In this document: piece by piece, positions 1 through 10,340 of the stretch
Numbering within the stretch: position 1 is the stretch's first letter
Layout: every line of letters begins with the position of its first letter
Assembly: GCA_946811695.1 (NCBI GenBank)
Contig: OX328130.1
Span: forward strand, 74,861,353-74,925,352
Direction of reading: 5' to 3'
Length of the DNA stretch: 64,000 bases
Source: Gonocerus acuteangulatus
Taxonomy: Eukaryota > Arthropoda > Insecta > Hemiptera > Coreidae
The notes under the pieces: generated by a model
Seen by the model: the letters and a program-made list of their open reading frames with translations, nothing else
What the model was told of the DNA's origin: nothing
The model's database searches: none
Program-made: the position numbers and the translations under genes

Positions 1-214
1 GTAGAGGGCAACATAAAATGGTCTGTTAGCTCATCTTTTCTTTAAATGAGTCTACATTTTTCTTATATTTGCTATGCTTTTGGAGAAAATTTGGCTTGGT
101 ATTCGTTCAGGTGTCGAATGCGCTTAAACTAACTGATAAATATTCCAAAAAAGTTTACTTATTATAATTTTTTTTTTTACTAGCTGTTCAAATTAAAAAC
201 AAAGAAGCTTTCAC
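1..214. other. AT-rich flank, nothing recognised
   Basis: No repeat, coding signal or RNA gene is visible. There is a short T-run near 170-178. Confidence 0.5.
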
Positions 215-405
215 GAAAGCACCCTCTATAGATAGCATGCCCTGGGAAAGCACCCTCTATAGATAGCATGCCCTGGGAAAGCACCCTCTATAGATAGCAT
301 GCCCTGGGAAAGCACCCTCTATAGATAGCATGCCCTGGGAAAGCACCCTCTATAGATAGCATGCCCTGGGAAAGCACCCTCTATAGATAGCATGCCCTGG
401 GAAAG
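215..405. repeat. 31-bp minisatellite, six units
   Basis: Six head-to-tail units start every 31 bases from 215 to 370 and a partial unit follows at 401. They are identical by eye, so the array is young or kept homogeneous. There are no unique spacers, so this is not a CRISPR. Short reading frames across the array only follow the repeat. Confidence 0.95.
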
Positions 406-863
406 TGCTTCAACAGTATTTTTTGTGAGAATGATCACCATACCTAACCCCACACCCTTCCAGGCCGATTTCCATTTATTTTCAAGAGGACGACAGAGGG
501 CAGCACTGTGGGTTATACAAATAACGCCCCTTTCCCTCGAGCTATACAAACAAGGAGAATGCAAATCAATTCAAATCCTTTAATTTACTTCTCACTCAAT
601 AATTCTAAACAATTACAAACATAATTAAATGCGATATTATATTAATACTGAAGAACTAACTCACAGACTTAGAAATTAATAAAGAAATAGAAGAATGCAC
701 TAATTAAACACTGATTAAATATCTATAAATCTCTTTATCGATACTGATGCTTCTAAATCAGATGAAGGTGTGGGAGCTGCAGCTGTAATAGAAGAACAAA
801 TCATAAGAAAGAGAATAAATAGTATTTCATCATGAAGATTAGATAGTTAGCCGTCGAGGTGAT
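406..863. other. No recognised feature
   Basis: AT-rich sequence without a convincing reading frame or repeat. From about 845 it reads into the shared leader (CGTCGAGGTGATAAG) that also precedes the related element near 11750. Confidence 0.4.
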
Positions 864-934
864 AAGTAAAGATGGAATGGTTGGGATTCGGCTAAAGAAA
901 CCTTAATACGATTTTTGTTAAAAAATCTATATTC

Positions 935-972
935 AGGACGTTTCAGCTACTCATTCGTAGCCTTCGTCAGCT
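935..972 (-). ncRNA. Hammerhead ribozyme-like core (left arm)
   Basis: On the minus strand CTGACGA (964-970) is followed by a stem-loop and then GAAA (941-944). That is the CUGANGA / stem II / GAAA order of a hammerhead core. One stem II pair is weakened here (GTAGCT instead of GTAGCC). I could not establish stems I and III by eye, so activity is unproven. Confidence 0.5.
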
Positions 973-1470
973 AAAATGACAAGAAAAACAGAAATTAATA
1001 CAGAAAAAGGTTTATAATTGAGATAAGTAACAGAATTATAAATACATTTAACTTATTATAAAAGAACAATTCTGTCTTAAATTCTTAGAATGAGTAGAAT
1101 GAAAATCAAAAGAAAACATAACAAATAAAGAATAAAAAAGGCTATTATATTGAAGTTTATATAAGGTCGGGTGAGTTTTTGAACGCTTATATTTTTCAAA
1201 CTTCGAACTTACGCTAATATTTTTCAAAAACTCTCCCGACCTCCCACCTAGTATTTTCCCATGCCCCTTGTGTATCCTTCCATTAACACCTTTCTCTCCT
1301 TTCCTGTCATAAAATGTCAAAAACAGGCCTTTGATCCTTACCGACCTTATCCCACCACCTGGTTTGTTTTCGGTTTCATTTACCCTAGTAGATTCCTTTT
1401 TTCTTAGACACTTCCACAATGGTTACTTAACTGTCAACTTTGGTCTTCCTCTGCCTCCAGGCATTTCCAT

Positions 1471-1507
1471 TGCTGACGAAGGCTACCAATGAGTAGCCGA
1501 AACGTCC
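1471..1507 (+). ncRNA. Hammerhead ribozyme-like core (right arm)
   Basis: CTGACGA (1473-1479), then a perfect six-pair stem II (GGCTAC / GTAGCC with a short loop), then GAAA (1499-1502). This matches the conserved catalytic core. The following ACGTCC gives a palindromic ACGT that could form a minimal stem III only between two molecules. Stem I pairing is not convincing. Confidence 0.55.
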
Positions 1508-1580
1508 TAAATATAGATTTTTTAAACAAAAATCGTATTGAGGTTTCTTTAGCCGAATCCCAACCATTCCATCTTTACTT

Positions 1581-2554
1581 ACAGAAATTCTTAATAAGTG
1601 ACAGACTCTGAACAGAAACATTACTATGTACTGGCTACCAGATCATGAAGAGCTTGGGAACAGCATGAAGAGCTTCAGGCATCTTTAATTAGGTCATGTT
1701 AAGGTCTACTATATTTTTGATAAATTCACATTAAGGTCCACAAATTCCGAATTTTGAGAGTAAAACGTTAAATTCAGGTAAGAATATCATAATTTGTTGA
1801 ATCTACACTCATTTATCTTTCTTTTTTTATTCATTTGACTTTTTTTTACTGTCTAATAAAAAATATGTAAAAAAAAAATGAAATGAATAAAGGCTCTCAT
1901 AGATTTTTTTTTGAAATTTTGAATCCAAATAGCTCTAACAACTCCTTGAATGGTACAATTTTTTTAAAAAAAATTATCTGTTTCCGTTCTTTTTACTAAT
2001 AATTTTCAAAATATTGAAAACCCGGCTTTTTTTGGTAAACCGGAAAATTGCTTGGTAGATTAAGTTCTATTCTAGCTAGAACAGTCAGCACAGTCTCATT
2101 GTTTAGCTAATTAAATGGACTTTAATTTGATACACAACAAGGCCAACTTATTACAAATTTTACTACTTTCCAAAAACATTTTTTTTTGTACGTAACGGTT
2201 TTTGAAAAACTGTACTTTTAAAATTCCGAGAAAAATATATTTGAATCTTCAGTTCATTGACTACACATGCTATTAGTTTCATTATGGGCTTGGAGCGGGA
2301 ACATTTTACAAAATAATTTTGACTGATTTAGACTCAGATCCAGTAGCCTTCAATGAAAAAATATGTTGTGGTTAAATTGCCTTTGAATATGACGGCCAGT
2401 GGTGGCATGTGTACTCAACAATTACACAGTTTTAACGTACTATCACAATAGCACCAAAATGGATATGACCGTTTATAAATGATTGGTATTTGACATGGAA
2501 TAGCTCATGAGTTAAACGTGACACATTAATCTTGTCACCTAACTGGTACCATTG
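1581..2554. other. AT-rich stretch, nothing recognised
   Basis: Long T- and A-rich sequence without a credible reading frame, repeat or RNA gene. Confidence 0.5.
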
Positions 2555-2832
2555 ACCTTCCTCCATCCCCTAGGCATGGGATTTACTGAAGAAGGCTACC
2601 AAAGGGCAAGCCAAAACGACCAAATTATTCAGCAGACTTCCTCTGCAATGAATGCCTAGAAGATAGAGGAAGACCAAAAATACCATAAGTTAACCCTTAC
2701 AAGGCGGTAACCCACACAACCTTAGATGCCCGTGGAGCGGAGCCCCTTTCACTTACAGGCTTCCAGGCTACCAAAACGTCAAAAATATAGGTTTTTCCGA
2801 ATATCTGTCTGTTATTCTTAGCCGAATCCCAA
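2555..2832 (+). mobile_element. Degenerate hammerhead-arm element with an insert
   Basis: A decayed right arm is present: CTGAAGA at 2586-2592 with GGCTACC and AAGCC after it, then AACGTC and TAGCCGAATCCC near 2775-2832. Between the two halves lies an insert or duplication (about 2640-2760). Part of it (2685-2755, containing TTAGATGCCCGTGGAGCGGA) recurs on the opposite strand at 48718-48800. The GAAA box has decayed to AAAA. Confidence 0.5.
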
Positions 2833-3218
2833 ATATTAGGTACTTCACTACTTAATCTCAGCGTCCGATGAAGCTTCCCCGAGATCGAATCTTACTAAAT
2901 AATAGACTCCAGCCTGAGCTGGAATTGTTAGCTGGAAAGAAGAGAACGAAGGGACCCGAGGCAGTGATATATTCCATTAGCAAGCCTTTACTATTCATTA
3001 CGGAAACAATGTGTAGGACCCCGAGAGTCATGAATAAACATTGCGCGGTCAGCCCTAGGGGTTATGTTGTTGGCTTACTCTCAGCGCTACCTCCAATCAG
3101 CCAAGCAAAGTTTACGGTTACAATACCAGTCTCTCTTATCGTGTCAGGTCTTCGGGGAACTGTTATTAATAATGGCTTCTACAATCAATATTCAGAATGG
3201 TTGTAAAACACCAATAAA
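2833..3218. other. Uncharacterised; 112-codon open frame
   Basis: A 112-codon frame (2868-3206, plus) is open but has no motif I recognise, no codon bias I can judge and no neighbour that supports it. I treat it as chance. Confidence 0.3.
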
Positions 3219-3380
3219 GGGGTCCCCGTGGTCTAGTGGCTACTGCCTTAGATTCATAAGCGGGAGATGGTGAGTTCGATCCCCACCGGCGGGAGGAATT
3301 TTCTCATCCCACGGCTCGTTGGGAAAATTCCTCGCTGCACCCAGGATGTCGGCGCTAATGGCCCAGAATTGTCGAAGCGC

Positions 3381-3421
<41 letters not shown>
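3219..3421 (+). mobile_element. tRNA-derived SINE with poly(A)
   Basis: The head is tRNA-like: box A TGGTCTAGTGG at 3229-3239 and a box B-like AGTTCGATCCC near 3273. The body runs through a hairpin (GAGGAATTTTCTCATCCC) to the tail CAGGATGTCGGCGCTAATGG and then about 39 A. The tail core CGGCGCTAATGGCC is shared with the 5S-derived SINEs in this window. It is not a functional tRNA: the anticodon stem does not pair and the unit continues into the SINE body. Confidence 0.85.
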
Positions 3422-3424
<3 letters not shown>

Positions 3425-3574
3425 CTCATGTAACACAAGCAAGACTTCAAATTCTTTTCTATCAAGTAAAAAATCGACTAATCCCTGCAAAAAAAAAAAA
3501 AAAAAATTGGATTGAAATATAAGTTTAAGAACAAAGGCAAGTCTTAGGCATGTTCAAGAAACCAGGATGAGATG

Positions 3575-3662
3575 AGAAAATACCTGCGGCATGTGGGACT
3601 CGAACCCACCATCTCCCGCATGAGAATCTAAGGCGTTAGCCACTAGACCATGGGGAGATCCC
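3575..3662 (-). mobile_element. tRNA-derived SINE head, reverse
   Basis: On the minus strand the sequence starts GGGATCTCCCC and contains box A (TGGTCTAGTGGC) and box B (GGTTCGAGTCCC). It continues into TATTTTCTCATC, resembling the body of the plus-strand SINE at 3219. The conserved CGGCGCTAATGG tail is missing, so the copy is 3'-truncated or divergent. Confidence 0.7.
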
Positions 3663-5155
3663 ACTATCTCTATTATTTTTATTTCAATAACCCTATGTCA
3701 CAACCAAATGGTTTACAATTCGTTTCAAAGTTTCGTACAGGACAGTAGTGCTTCGTGAGGTCATAGTTTGCTCCAGCCATCTTATTTGCGACTCTCGAGT
3801 CTAAAAGGTAAAATCTTCCGGTGCACGCTCAACTTTCAAACTGAGGTCCTCCGAAGAACCGTCGAGCTTTCGTCCCTCCCCTCTAATCCTACTTTGGGTC
3901 GCTAGAAATCCCAACAGTAGACCAAGTCTAATAATGACTTTTAAGTAATTTCGCCATTGAATGATAACAAAGCCAAAGCCAAGAACTTTCTTTCACCCAA
4001 GAATCACGTCAAGGGTGTTCGGATTCAATCTCTTACAACCTATTTCGAAGTCCGGGCAAGAAGCAGTAGTGCAATGCCAGGTAAAAATGTCAATTGTGCC
4101 TTCAGTTCAATACTCAGTGTTCTTGGGCTTTCGTTATGTACTTCCTGTGGTCTCCTAGCTTTGACTGTTACACTTTGAGCTAATCCCCCTCCAGCCGTAA
4201 CTTGCGCGACAGTTAATAATTGCCTATGGTTAACCATACAACCGCTAACTGTCGTGCGGGCCAAGCATCTTCACAGATGTGAAGGGTGGCTAGGTCTACT
4301 TACCTGGTGAGATAAGAACGCGGAGGGAAGAAATACGAAAACGTATGAGCCAAGCCGATCGTGACGAATGCAGAACCCAGACCGCATATATGCGTCTAGA
4401 GCGATGCTTTTTACGCCCGCATGTATGGGCTCAACGTTTGAAGGGTTTAGAGAATAGAACAGCACATAAAGTTTTTGTCCTATTGGAGAAAACAATTGCT
4501 TTATTCTTGGCCAACTCATAGGCTCTCTCGTTCCCCTGATCAATACTGATCTAATTTCGAATTGCGTATTTTGAAGGTCAAGTACCACAGAGAATGAATG
4601 ATGAGTTATCACTACTTTACACTATGGTAATATGCGAACCGTCAGACCTCAGCCCTTCTGACAATGAATATGGAAATTTCAACGACATTTTCTGATGTGT
4701 ACACTAGAGAGTGCCAACAGGGAGCGAAGGGCGGTAGGTACAGCAATGATTAATGGCGTAGAGACTAGGAGGCAATTCCAAGGAGCCTCCAGACATCTTA
4801 TTATCATTCCTGGAGCTAGGGCTTGCTTTAATTAAAGCAGACTATACTCCAGTAGAGCTGGAACACCTGGGATCCAGCTCCGACTCCAGCTGATATTGAA
4901 ACAACCAATATTTGCATCTCATTGTGAAGAAGTATTGTTAAATCTTGCAACTTCAGAGCTTCCTCGTACAAATTCCAAGACATAGACCACTAGAATGGGC
5001 AATGCTTCCACGGTAGTTGTAAAATCCTTCAGGATCTTCATATGGCGGTAATTACTCGTCTAATTAATTCTACCGATGATCTCTTGCCTATCCGGCATTG
5101 GCTTTCCGGCTTGAACATATTGGACTAGACGTGCCTAGAAGGAAGTCCTATAGCC
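3663..5155. other. No recognised gene; one short inverted repeat
   Basis: Several 60-110 codon frames overlap on both strands but none carries a motif. A short inverted repeat (GCGCGACAGTTA near 4204 against TAACTGTCGTGCG near 4246) flanks a 30-base loop. Nothing else stands out. Confidence 0.4.
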
Positions 5156-5489
5156 AATGTGTTTACAATGCAATATTTGGAAACACCCATTATATTTGTG
5201 AGCATTACTAAGAAGTGTTCTGACTGGGGATGCTGATGGGTGAGGAGGCTGTGCAAGGGTTCGGGATATTATTACCTGGGATGGACCATCACCAGGTAAA
5301 GCGTAAACTCTATGAGGGATGATAGAGTGTGTATCTTTAACCTTAAAACGAACTAAACGTTTAAACTCTTCTACATTTTTTTTATTTTAATTGAAAACTT
5401 TTGACAAAAAGAATTGAAAAATATTCATTTCTTTGTTCTTTATTTATTTAAATTTTAACGTCCATTATTATTGATTACGAATTTTTGGA

Positions 5490-5636
5490 CAGGTTATCTA
5501 TAGATTACCATCCTTTTCTAGCCAGGATAGGGCTGATGCCTTTTCTCTTTTCTAAAAAAAAAAGCCACCACCCCTCAGAGGGAATCGAACCCACGACCTT
5601 TGGCTCGGCCTTAACACTCACGGCCACCGAGCCTCC
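5490..5636 (-). mobile_element. tRNA-like SINE, reverse
   Basis: The minus strand reads GGAGGCTCGGTGGCCGTGAG with a box B (GGTTCGATTCC; plus-strand complement near 5582-5592), then about ten T and a body ending near 5490. The head differs from the main tRNA-SINE family here, so this is a different tRNA-derived unit. The extent is approximate. Confidence 0.55.
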
Positions 5637-5741
5637 AAAAAATATAGAACTTTTCTAAAAATACTTAAAAATTTGAATATCAAAAAAACCTTCCTTAGCG
5701 AGTATTTACATTCTAAATTGAGTGTCCATGCAAAATTTCTA

Positions 5742-6329
5742 GAATAGAATAGATTGTGACTCAATAACCCCCGCCAACACGGGGTGCACCTCGGCGGTTG
5801 TCCTATTGTGCGAGTCCTGTATGCCTGCTTAGGCTTCTCTCAGACTCCTGATGAATCTCAGATAATGCCAGACTTCAGCCGACCTCCTGATCTCATCCTC
5901 TCCAAGGCTCCCAAAATGCATGAACCGCCTCCTTTCCAATGTTATACATTCGAATATGACGTGCTTGGGTGTCTCCTCCTTGTCCTTGCACCACCTACAT
6001 ACCGGAGAGGACTTAATTTTCATAGCATACATATGTTTTTTCATCGTACAATCGCCTGAGATCGTTGCAACCGTCTCCCTCAGGTCTCTTCTGGACATAT
6101 CCAGAAAGATGTCCTTTTTACCAAATTTGTTAAGATCTATAAAGGACTTCTTATGGGCTATTTTCTGCCCCCCCCCCATAATATTCCAAAGTCCCTTTTG
6201 GCTTTTGCCGCAATTGCTTCCTTGGCACAGGCCATTGATAATCCTACAAAAGGCATTGGACCCACAGGCGTCACTTCCGCTCCTGCCCCTGCCAGCCTGT
6301 CTGCCCTCTCATTACCTGGGATGCCTCTG
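5742..6329 (-). pseudogene. I/R1-like LINE fragment (RNase H C-terminus), with TSD
   Basis: From 6319 leftward the minus strand reads GIPGNERADRLAGAGAE, the end of an RNase H domain. After a frameshift at a run of ten G (6170-6179) a second frame runs to 5829 and contains CRWCKDKEETPKHVIFEC, a Cys/His cluster typical of the C-terminal region of I/R1/jockey-type ORF2. The insert is bracketed by a perfect 14-bp TSD (5728-5741 and 6330-6343), so this is a heavily 5'-truncated retrotransposition into the Helitron. Instead of poly(A) the 3' end carries a short TCTATTCTATTC tail. Confidence 0.8.
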
Positions 6330-6414
6330 ATGCAAAATTTCTAAGTTTTCTGTCAAGTGGTATGGGCTGGGCGATGATAGGTCAGTGAGTAGTATTTGAG
6401 AAGTAAATAGTAGA

Positions 6415-6660
6415 TAGGAAAGGCCCATTAGCCTTAAGTAGCCAATCAGAAGCGCCCTATGCCGAGATAACAGGCCAGAAGCTAGCGAGACCGTCTAGTC
6501 AGCTTCTAGAGAAATTTTAACGGCGTCTGCAGCTGTCAGGATCGAGATTTTACGGAGGCGCTCCTTCCCGCTGGAACTCAACATTCACTAATCTCCCTGC
6601 TGGATGGTTAGGGAGGAAATGGTCAACCCACAAAATCCCGATTACTAAACCCTATTATCC

Positions 6661-6714
<54 letters not shown>
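6415..6714 (+). mobile_element. 5'-truncated retroelement 3' end with poly(A)
   Basis: Non-coding sequence ends in about 50 A (6665-6714), the signature of a retrotransposed 3' end. The body (CTTCTAGAGAAATTTTAACG and on) matches nothing else I recognise in the window, and I found no clear TSD. Confidence 0.45.
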
Positions 6715-6716
<2 letters not shown>

Positions 6717-7706
6717 ATATACAAGTCTCTTAACTGTATTAATAGTGCTATACTGTATATTAGTATTAGTTTTAGTGCAAATAGTTCTATTAGTATCTAA
6801 GTAACATGTTAGTCGTAAGGAATGACATAGGTTAAAAAATAAAAAGAGTACAGGTCATAAAAATTACAGTTCATTGTCATGCACTGTCCTAAACAGAAAA
6901 TTACAATCCCTCTCACACGACTCTCTAACACTACACTTGAGGGCGGTGAGGACCTAGATGTTTTCTGCCCTTAAACACCCAATCCATCCATCCATCCCTT
7001 TAGCCGTCTTCTAGATGTTTGACTTGATCCATCAGGTTATTCCTCTATGCCTATTGTTTCATGATTGAAGTCCGACCTGAAGCCCATTCAATTAATTTAG
7101 AATTTATTCAAATAGTTCTCTCCATCTTTTTGTTTTTCTGTAATAAATTATCCCACAGTACATCTTTATAATTGTCAGACAGATAATTACCCTTAATTCC
7201 TAACAGCCCCTAGTATTCAAGAAAAATGAAATCTTATGAAAGTACATCTTTATAAACTAAGCTACTTTACCTCCGACATAGAGTAAACGGGATTCTCTTT
7301 GCAGAAGAAAGCATGAGAGTGGAGATTGAAATTTCCTCTTATCCTAGAACGACTAGCAATTTACCAAGAGCAAACAGCGGGGTCTTCAACGGCTCTTTTA
7401 AGGTCCATAAAAAACTATTATTTATACCTACGGCCTCCTTAGAAGAAATCGGAATGCATATTCACCTTATAGAGTATAATAAGGGGCAAAAAAACGCGGC
7501 AGGGTTACCATCCGCGGTTTAGCTTTTCTTTTAGATTTGTGTTTGCATTATTTTGGCTTGTAATAAAAAAATTATTACCTCAATTAGGATAGGACGCTCA
7601 AAGCTAAATCACGGATATTTGATGTCAAAAGAGGAACTTACAAATTCCTCCAAATGTAATACTCAAAAATATTGAACACGCTCACAAGGAGTGTCCCTAA
7701 AAATAT
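6715..7706. other. No recognised feature
   Basis: AT-rich. A 69-codon frame at 7313-7522 has no recognisable motif. A short CCAT run lies at 6980-6996. Confidence 0.4.
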
Positions 7707-8384
7707 TTGCTCCAAAAGTATACTACACCACCTGGTACAACTAAAGGCTTACTGACGACTCAAGACAAAATATTACTCTTGCTCAAAAAGTATACTATAC
7801 CACCTGGTGCAACTAAAGGCTTACTGACGACTCAAGACAAAATATTACTCTTGCTCAAAAAGTATACTATACCACCTGGTGCAACTAAAGCCTTACTGAC
7901 GACTCAAGACAAAATATTACTCTTGCTCAAAAAGTATACTATACCACCTGGTGCAACTAAAGCCTTACTGACGACTCAAGACAAAATATTACTCTTGCTC
8001 AAAAAGTATACTATACCACCTGGTGCAACTAAAGCCTTACTGACGACTCAAGACAAAATATTACTCTTGCTCAAAAAGTATACTATACCACCTGGTGCAA
8101 CTAAAGCCTTACTGACGACTCAAGACAAAATATTACTCTTGCTCAAAAAGTATACTATACCACCTGGTGCAACTAAAGGCTTACTGACGACTCAAGACAA
8201 AATATTAATCTTGCTCAAAAAGTATACTATACCACCTGGTGCAACTAAAGGCTTACTGACGACTCAAGACAAAATATTACTCTTGCTCAAAAAGTATACT
8301 ATACCACCTGGTGCAACTAAAGCCTTACTGACGACTCAAGACAAAATATTACTCTTGCTCAAAAAGACAAAAATATCATTTTAG
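7707..8384 (+). repeat. 72-bp tandem repeat, open through all copies
   Basis: About nine copies of a 72-bp unit. Because 72 is a multiple of three, one frame stays open for 225 codons and would encode a 24-residue repeat, KYTIPPGATKALLTTQ followed by DKILLLLK. Copies differ at few sites (for example GGC/GCC giving Gly or Ala in the GATK[GA]L segment). The first unit differs (MLQKYTTPPGTTK). There is no upstream gene context, signal peptide or recognisable domain. It may be a simple minisatellite that happens to be open. Confidence 0.9.
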
Positions 8385-9217
8385 ATTTTGTAGTTTTCTT
8401 GCAAGAAAATTATACAATGCAACACTAAATCGCAGGGAATGAACCTTTTTATTTTGATACATTTTTTCCCCTTAATAAAACCCATTAGACAAACAAACTA
8501 TTCTGGCAGCTAAATAATGGTAACCTGTAGATAACTCGTCCTAAAAATAGCTGCCATTAATGAATACACGATAAAATTAAAATAAACAGCACTCGTTCTA
8601 GAAATTGTAGGGTGATTGAATAATACCTTATGTCCGATGTCAAGGAATTTCTAATTGAAATAAAATAAACGTGAATGAAGTAATGTTTTTCTATAAGAAT
8701 GAGAACTACCCGGAGGATAAGCATAGGGAACATTGAATGATAGAATTCCATTATCTATTTCACTATCATTGAACAAATAACTTTATAAAAACCAACTGGA
8801 TTACCTAAGTAATTGATTCAGGTATAACAATGTTCTGTAGAGAAATGGGATTTTCTCCAAGATAGGATTGGCCCACAACATCCACTCAGGATAATATTGT
8901 CTCTATTCTCAATATACGGGGGGTGGGGGATTCTACTAAATATAATCTGGAAAAGACTAATAATATATTTTTCATTTTAATAACTAAAGTTTACTAGTTA
9001 TTTATGTAAACAGCTTAGAAGATAAGGCATTTTCTTTTTAATGAAGAATATTGAGTCTACAAATGTTAAGACTATTACTCAATGGCTTACTCAATTGGTT
9101 ACCTATCGGCTTTATATAGTCATTCAGAACTATGTAACAATCCTTGGAAATTTCAGGTTTCAAATTATTTTTTGGAATTTTGGCGTAATAAACTTCGTGG
9201 AGTGTTATATTTTTTTT
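8385..9217. other. AT-rich, no recognised feature
   Basis: A G-rich patch (about 8918-8930) is the only distinctive point. Short frames here look random. Confidence 0.45.
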
Positions 9218-9378
9218 ATGGCGTTTCTACAATTGGGCTATTAACACCGGGCTATCTACAGGTTGCCACCCTTTTATAATGCCAACAGCACGTGGACGGT
9301 CACCCATTCAGGTACTGACCACGCCTGACGTTGCTTTACTTCGGTGATCAACGGGAACCGTTGCACTCAATAAACTGG
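9218..9378 (-). mobile_element. 5S rRNA-derived SINE, reverse
   Basis: The minus strand carries a diverged 5S rRNA-like head including CGTCAGGCGTGGTCAGTACC and GAATGGGTGACCGTCC, followed by CAACCTGTAGATAGCCCGG and the shared tail. The 5S internal promoter region is partly mutated (ACTTCGGTGATC on plus). It is not a functional 5S gene because the body continues into a SINE tail. Confidence 0.8.
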
Positions 9379-10340
9379 AGCTAGTCGCCTAACTAAAATT
9401 CAGCTAATAAAATTCAATGTTTGCTGTTTTTTTGATAATATTATTAGGCGTTTAGAAAGCTACCATAATACATGATGATCAAGAACTCTGGGCACTCTTA
9501 GCCTTTTACGTGACTGATTCTCCTTATAAAAAAAGAACAAAAAAAAAAAAAAAAAAAAAAAAAAACTGGAAATCACATCAGAATTCACTTCTAGTACGAA
9601 GATTTGTACTTATATTAAAAAAAACTTGGCGAATTTGAGCGGACACGGAATCAGTAATACGAAAAATTCCAGACAAAACGGAAATAGGAAAAACAATATT
9701 TCTCAGATGAAGGAAATCACTCGTGATTAGAAAATGATGTGAAATCAATTCAATCATAAACAAACAGGAGGATTGAATAGACCTAGGGGGGAAATCCACT
9801 CCTGAAACGAATTCATTGAGCCAGCGACAGAAAAAACGAGGGAAAAGGTTTAGCAAATAAAAAGGAATGGGAGAAAATGAAGTCATTAGTAAACAAAGGA
9901 TCTGGCTTCAGTTCAAAAATGATCTATAGAGCTCATGATTTTTCGCCAGGATTTAATCATTCGGACACAAGGGTCTACTTTTATTATATACAATTTCTTC
10001 CGAGAATCCATTTTAAATGAACAATATTTTCATCGGATAGAAGTATCTTAAAGAAGTTAATTTATTAAACCCTAGACTTACCTGGTTACTGAAAGGGAAG
10101 GAAATTACAAACATTCTAATTAAAGACTCGATTATAAAGTATAATTTGTAAGCAGTAAAGGATATTCGACCATAGCTTGTACGCCGTTCTTCTTGAAGAT
10201 GACGATCCGTAGAACTTGTCCGTTTGGTGTGCATATTGTGTGGAGCACATCCTGAAACAACACACTACAATTAGCAACTAATATTATCAAAATAATTAGT
10301 GAAAATTATTTATGAAAAAATATACAAGGTGTTCCAGTCT
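9379..10340. other. No recognised feature
   Basis: Contains an A-run (9540-9566), possibly an old poly(A). A 102-codon minus frame at 9578-9886 has no motif I recognise. Confidence 0.4.

Larger units (their letters stand above)
864..1580. mobile_element. Inverted-arm element with hammerhead-like cores
   Basis: The left arm (864 to about 975) and the right arm (about 1468-1580) are reverse complements over roughly 110 bp with a handful of mismatches. Each arm reads inward from AAGTAAAGATGGAATGG through GGATTCGGCT to a hammerhead-like core. The middle (980-1465) has no recognisable coding sequence. Related arms occur at 2555-2832, 11746-12003, 17360-17457 and 54745-54930, so this is a dispersed family. 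Hammerhead motifs are known in the terminal repeats of Penelope-like elements. Assigning this element as a non-autonomous Penelope relative is inference. Confidence 0.7.
5156..6414 (-). mobile_element. Non-autonomous Helitron (family C), reverse, interrupted
   Basis: On the minus strand the element starts with TCTACTATT at 6414 (host A at 6415), the canonical Helitron A|TC start, and then matches the family C copy at 42713-43852 through CGCCCAGCCC and GCAAAATTTCT. Further family C sequence follows at about 5200-5720, including AATATCCCGAAC. The hairpin and CTAG end are not visible to the left, so the 3' end is lost or decayed. A LINE fragment (5742-6329) and a tRNA-like SINE are nested inside. 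No Rep/helicase is encoded. Confidence 0.7.

Noticed and set aside
215..405. CRISPR array from the 31-bp repeats
   Set aside because: Units are contiguous with no unique spacers and the setting is eukaryotic; it is a minisatellite. The same holds for the 43-, 47-, 48- and 75-bp arrays.
3219..3295. Functional tRNA gene
   Set aside because: Boxes A and B are present but the anticodon stem does not pair and the unit is the head of a SINE. Same for 3575-3662, 5560-5636, 49995-50083 and 61036.
5258..5345. LTR of a retrotransposon
   Set aside because: The sequence recurs at 35470 and 43600 but as part of Helitron family C; there are no paired LTRs, primer-binding site or gag/pol anywhere in the window.
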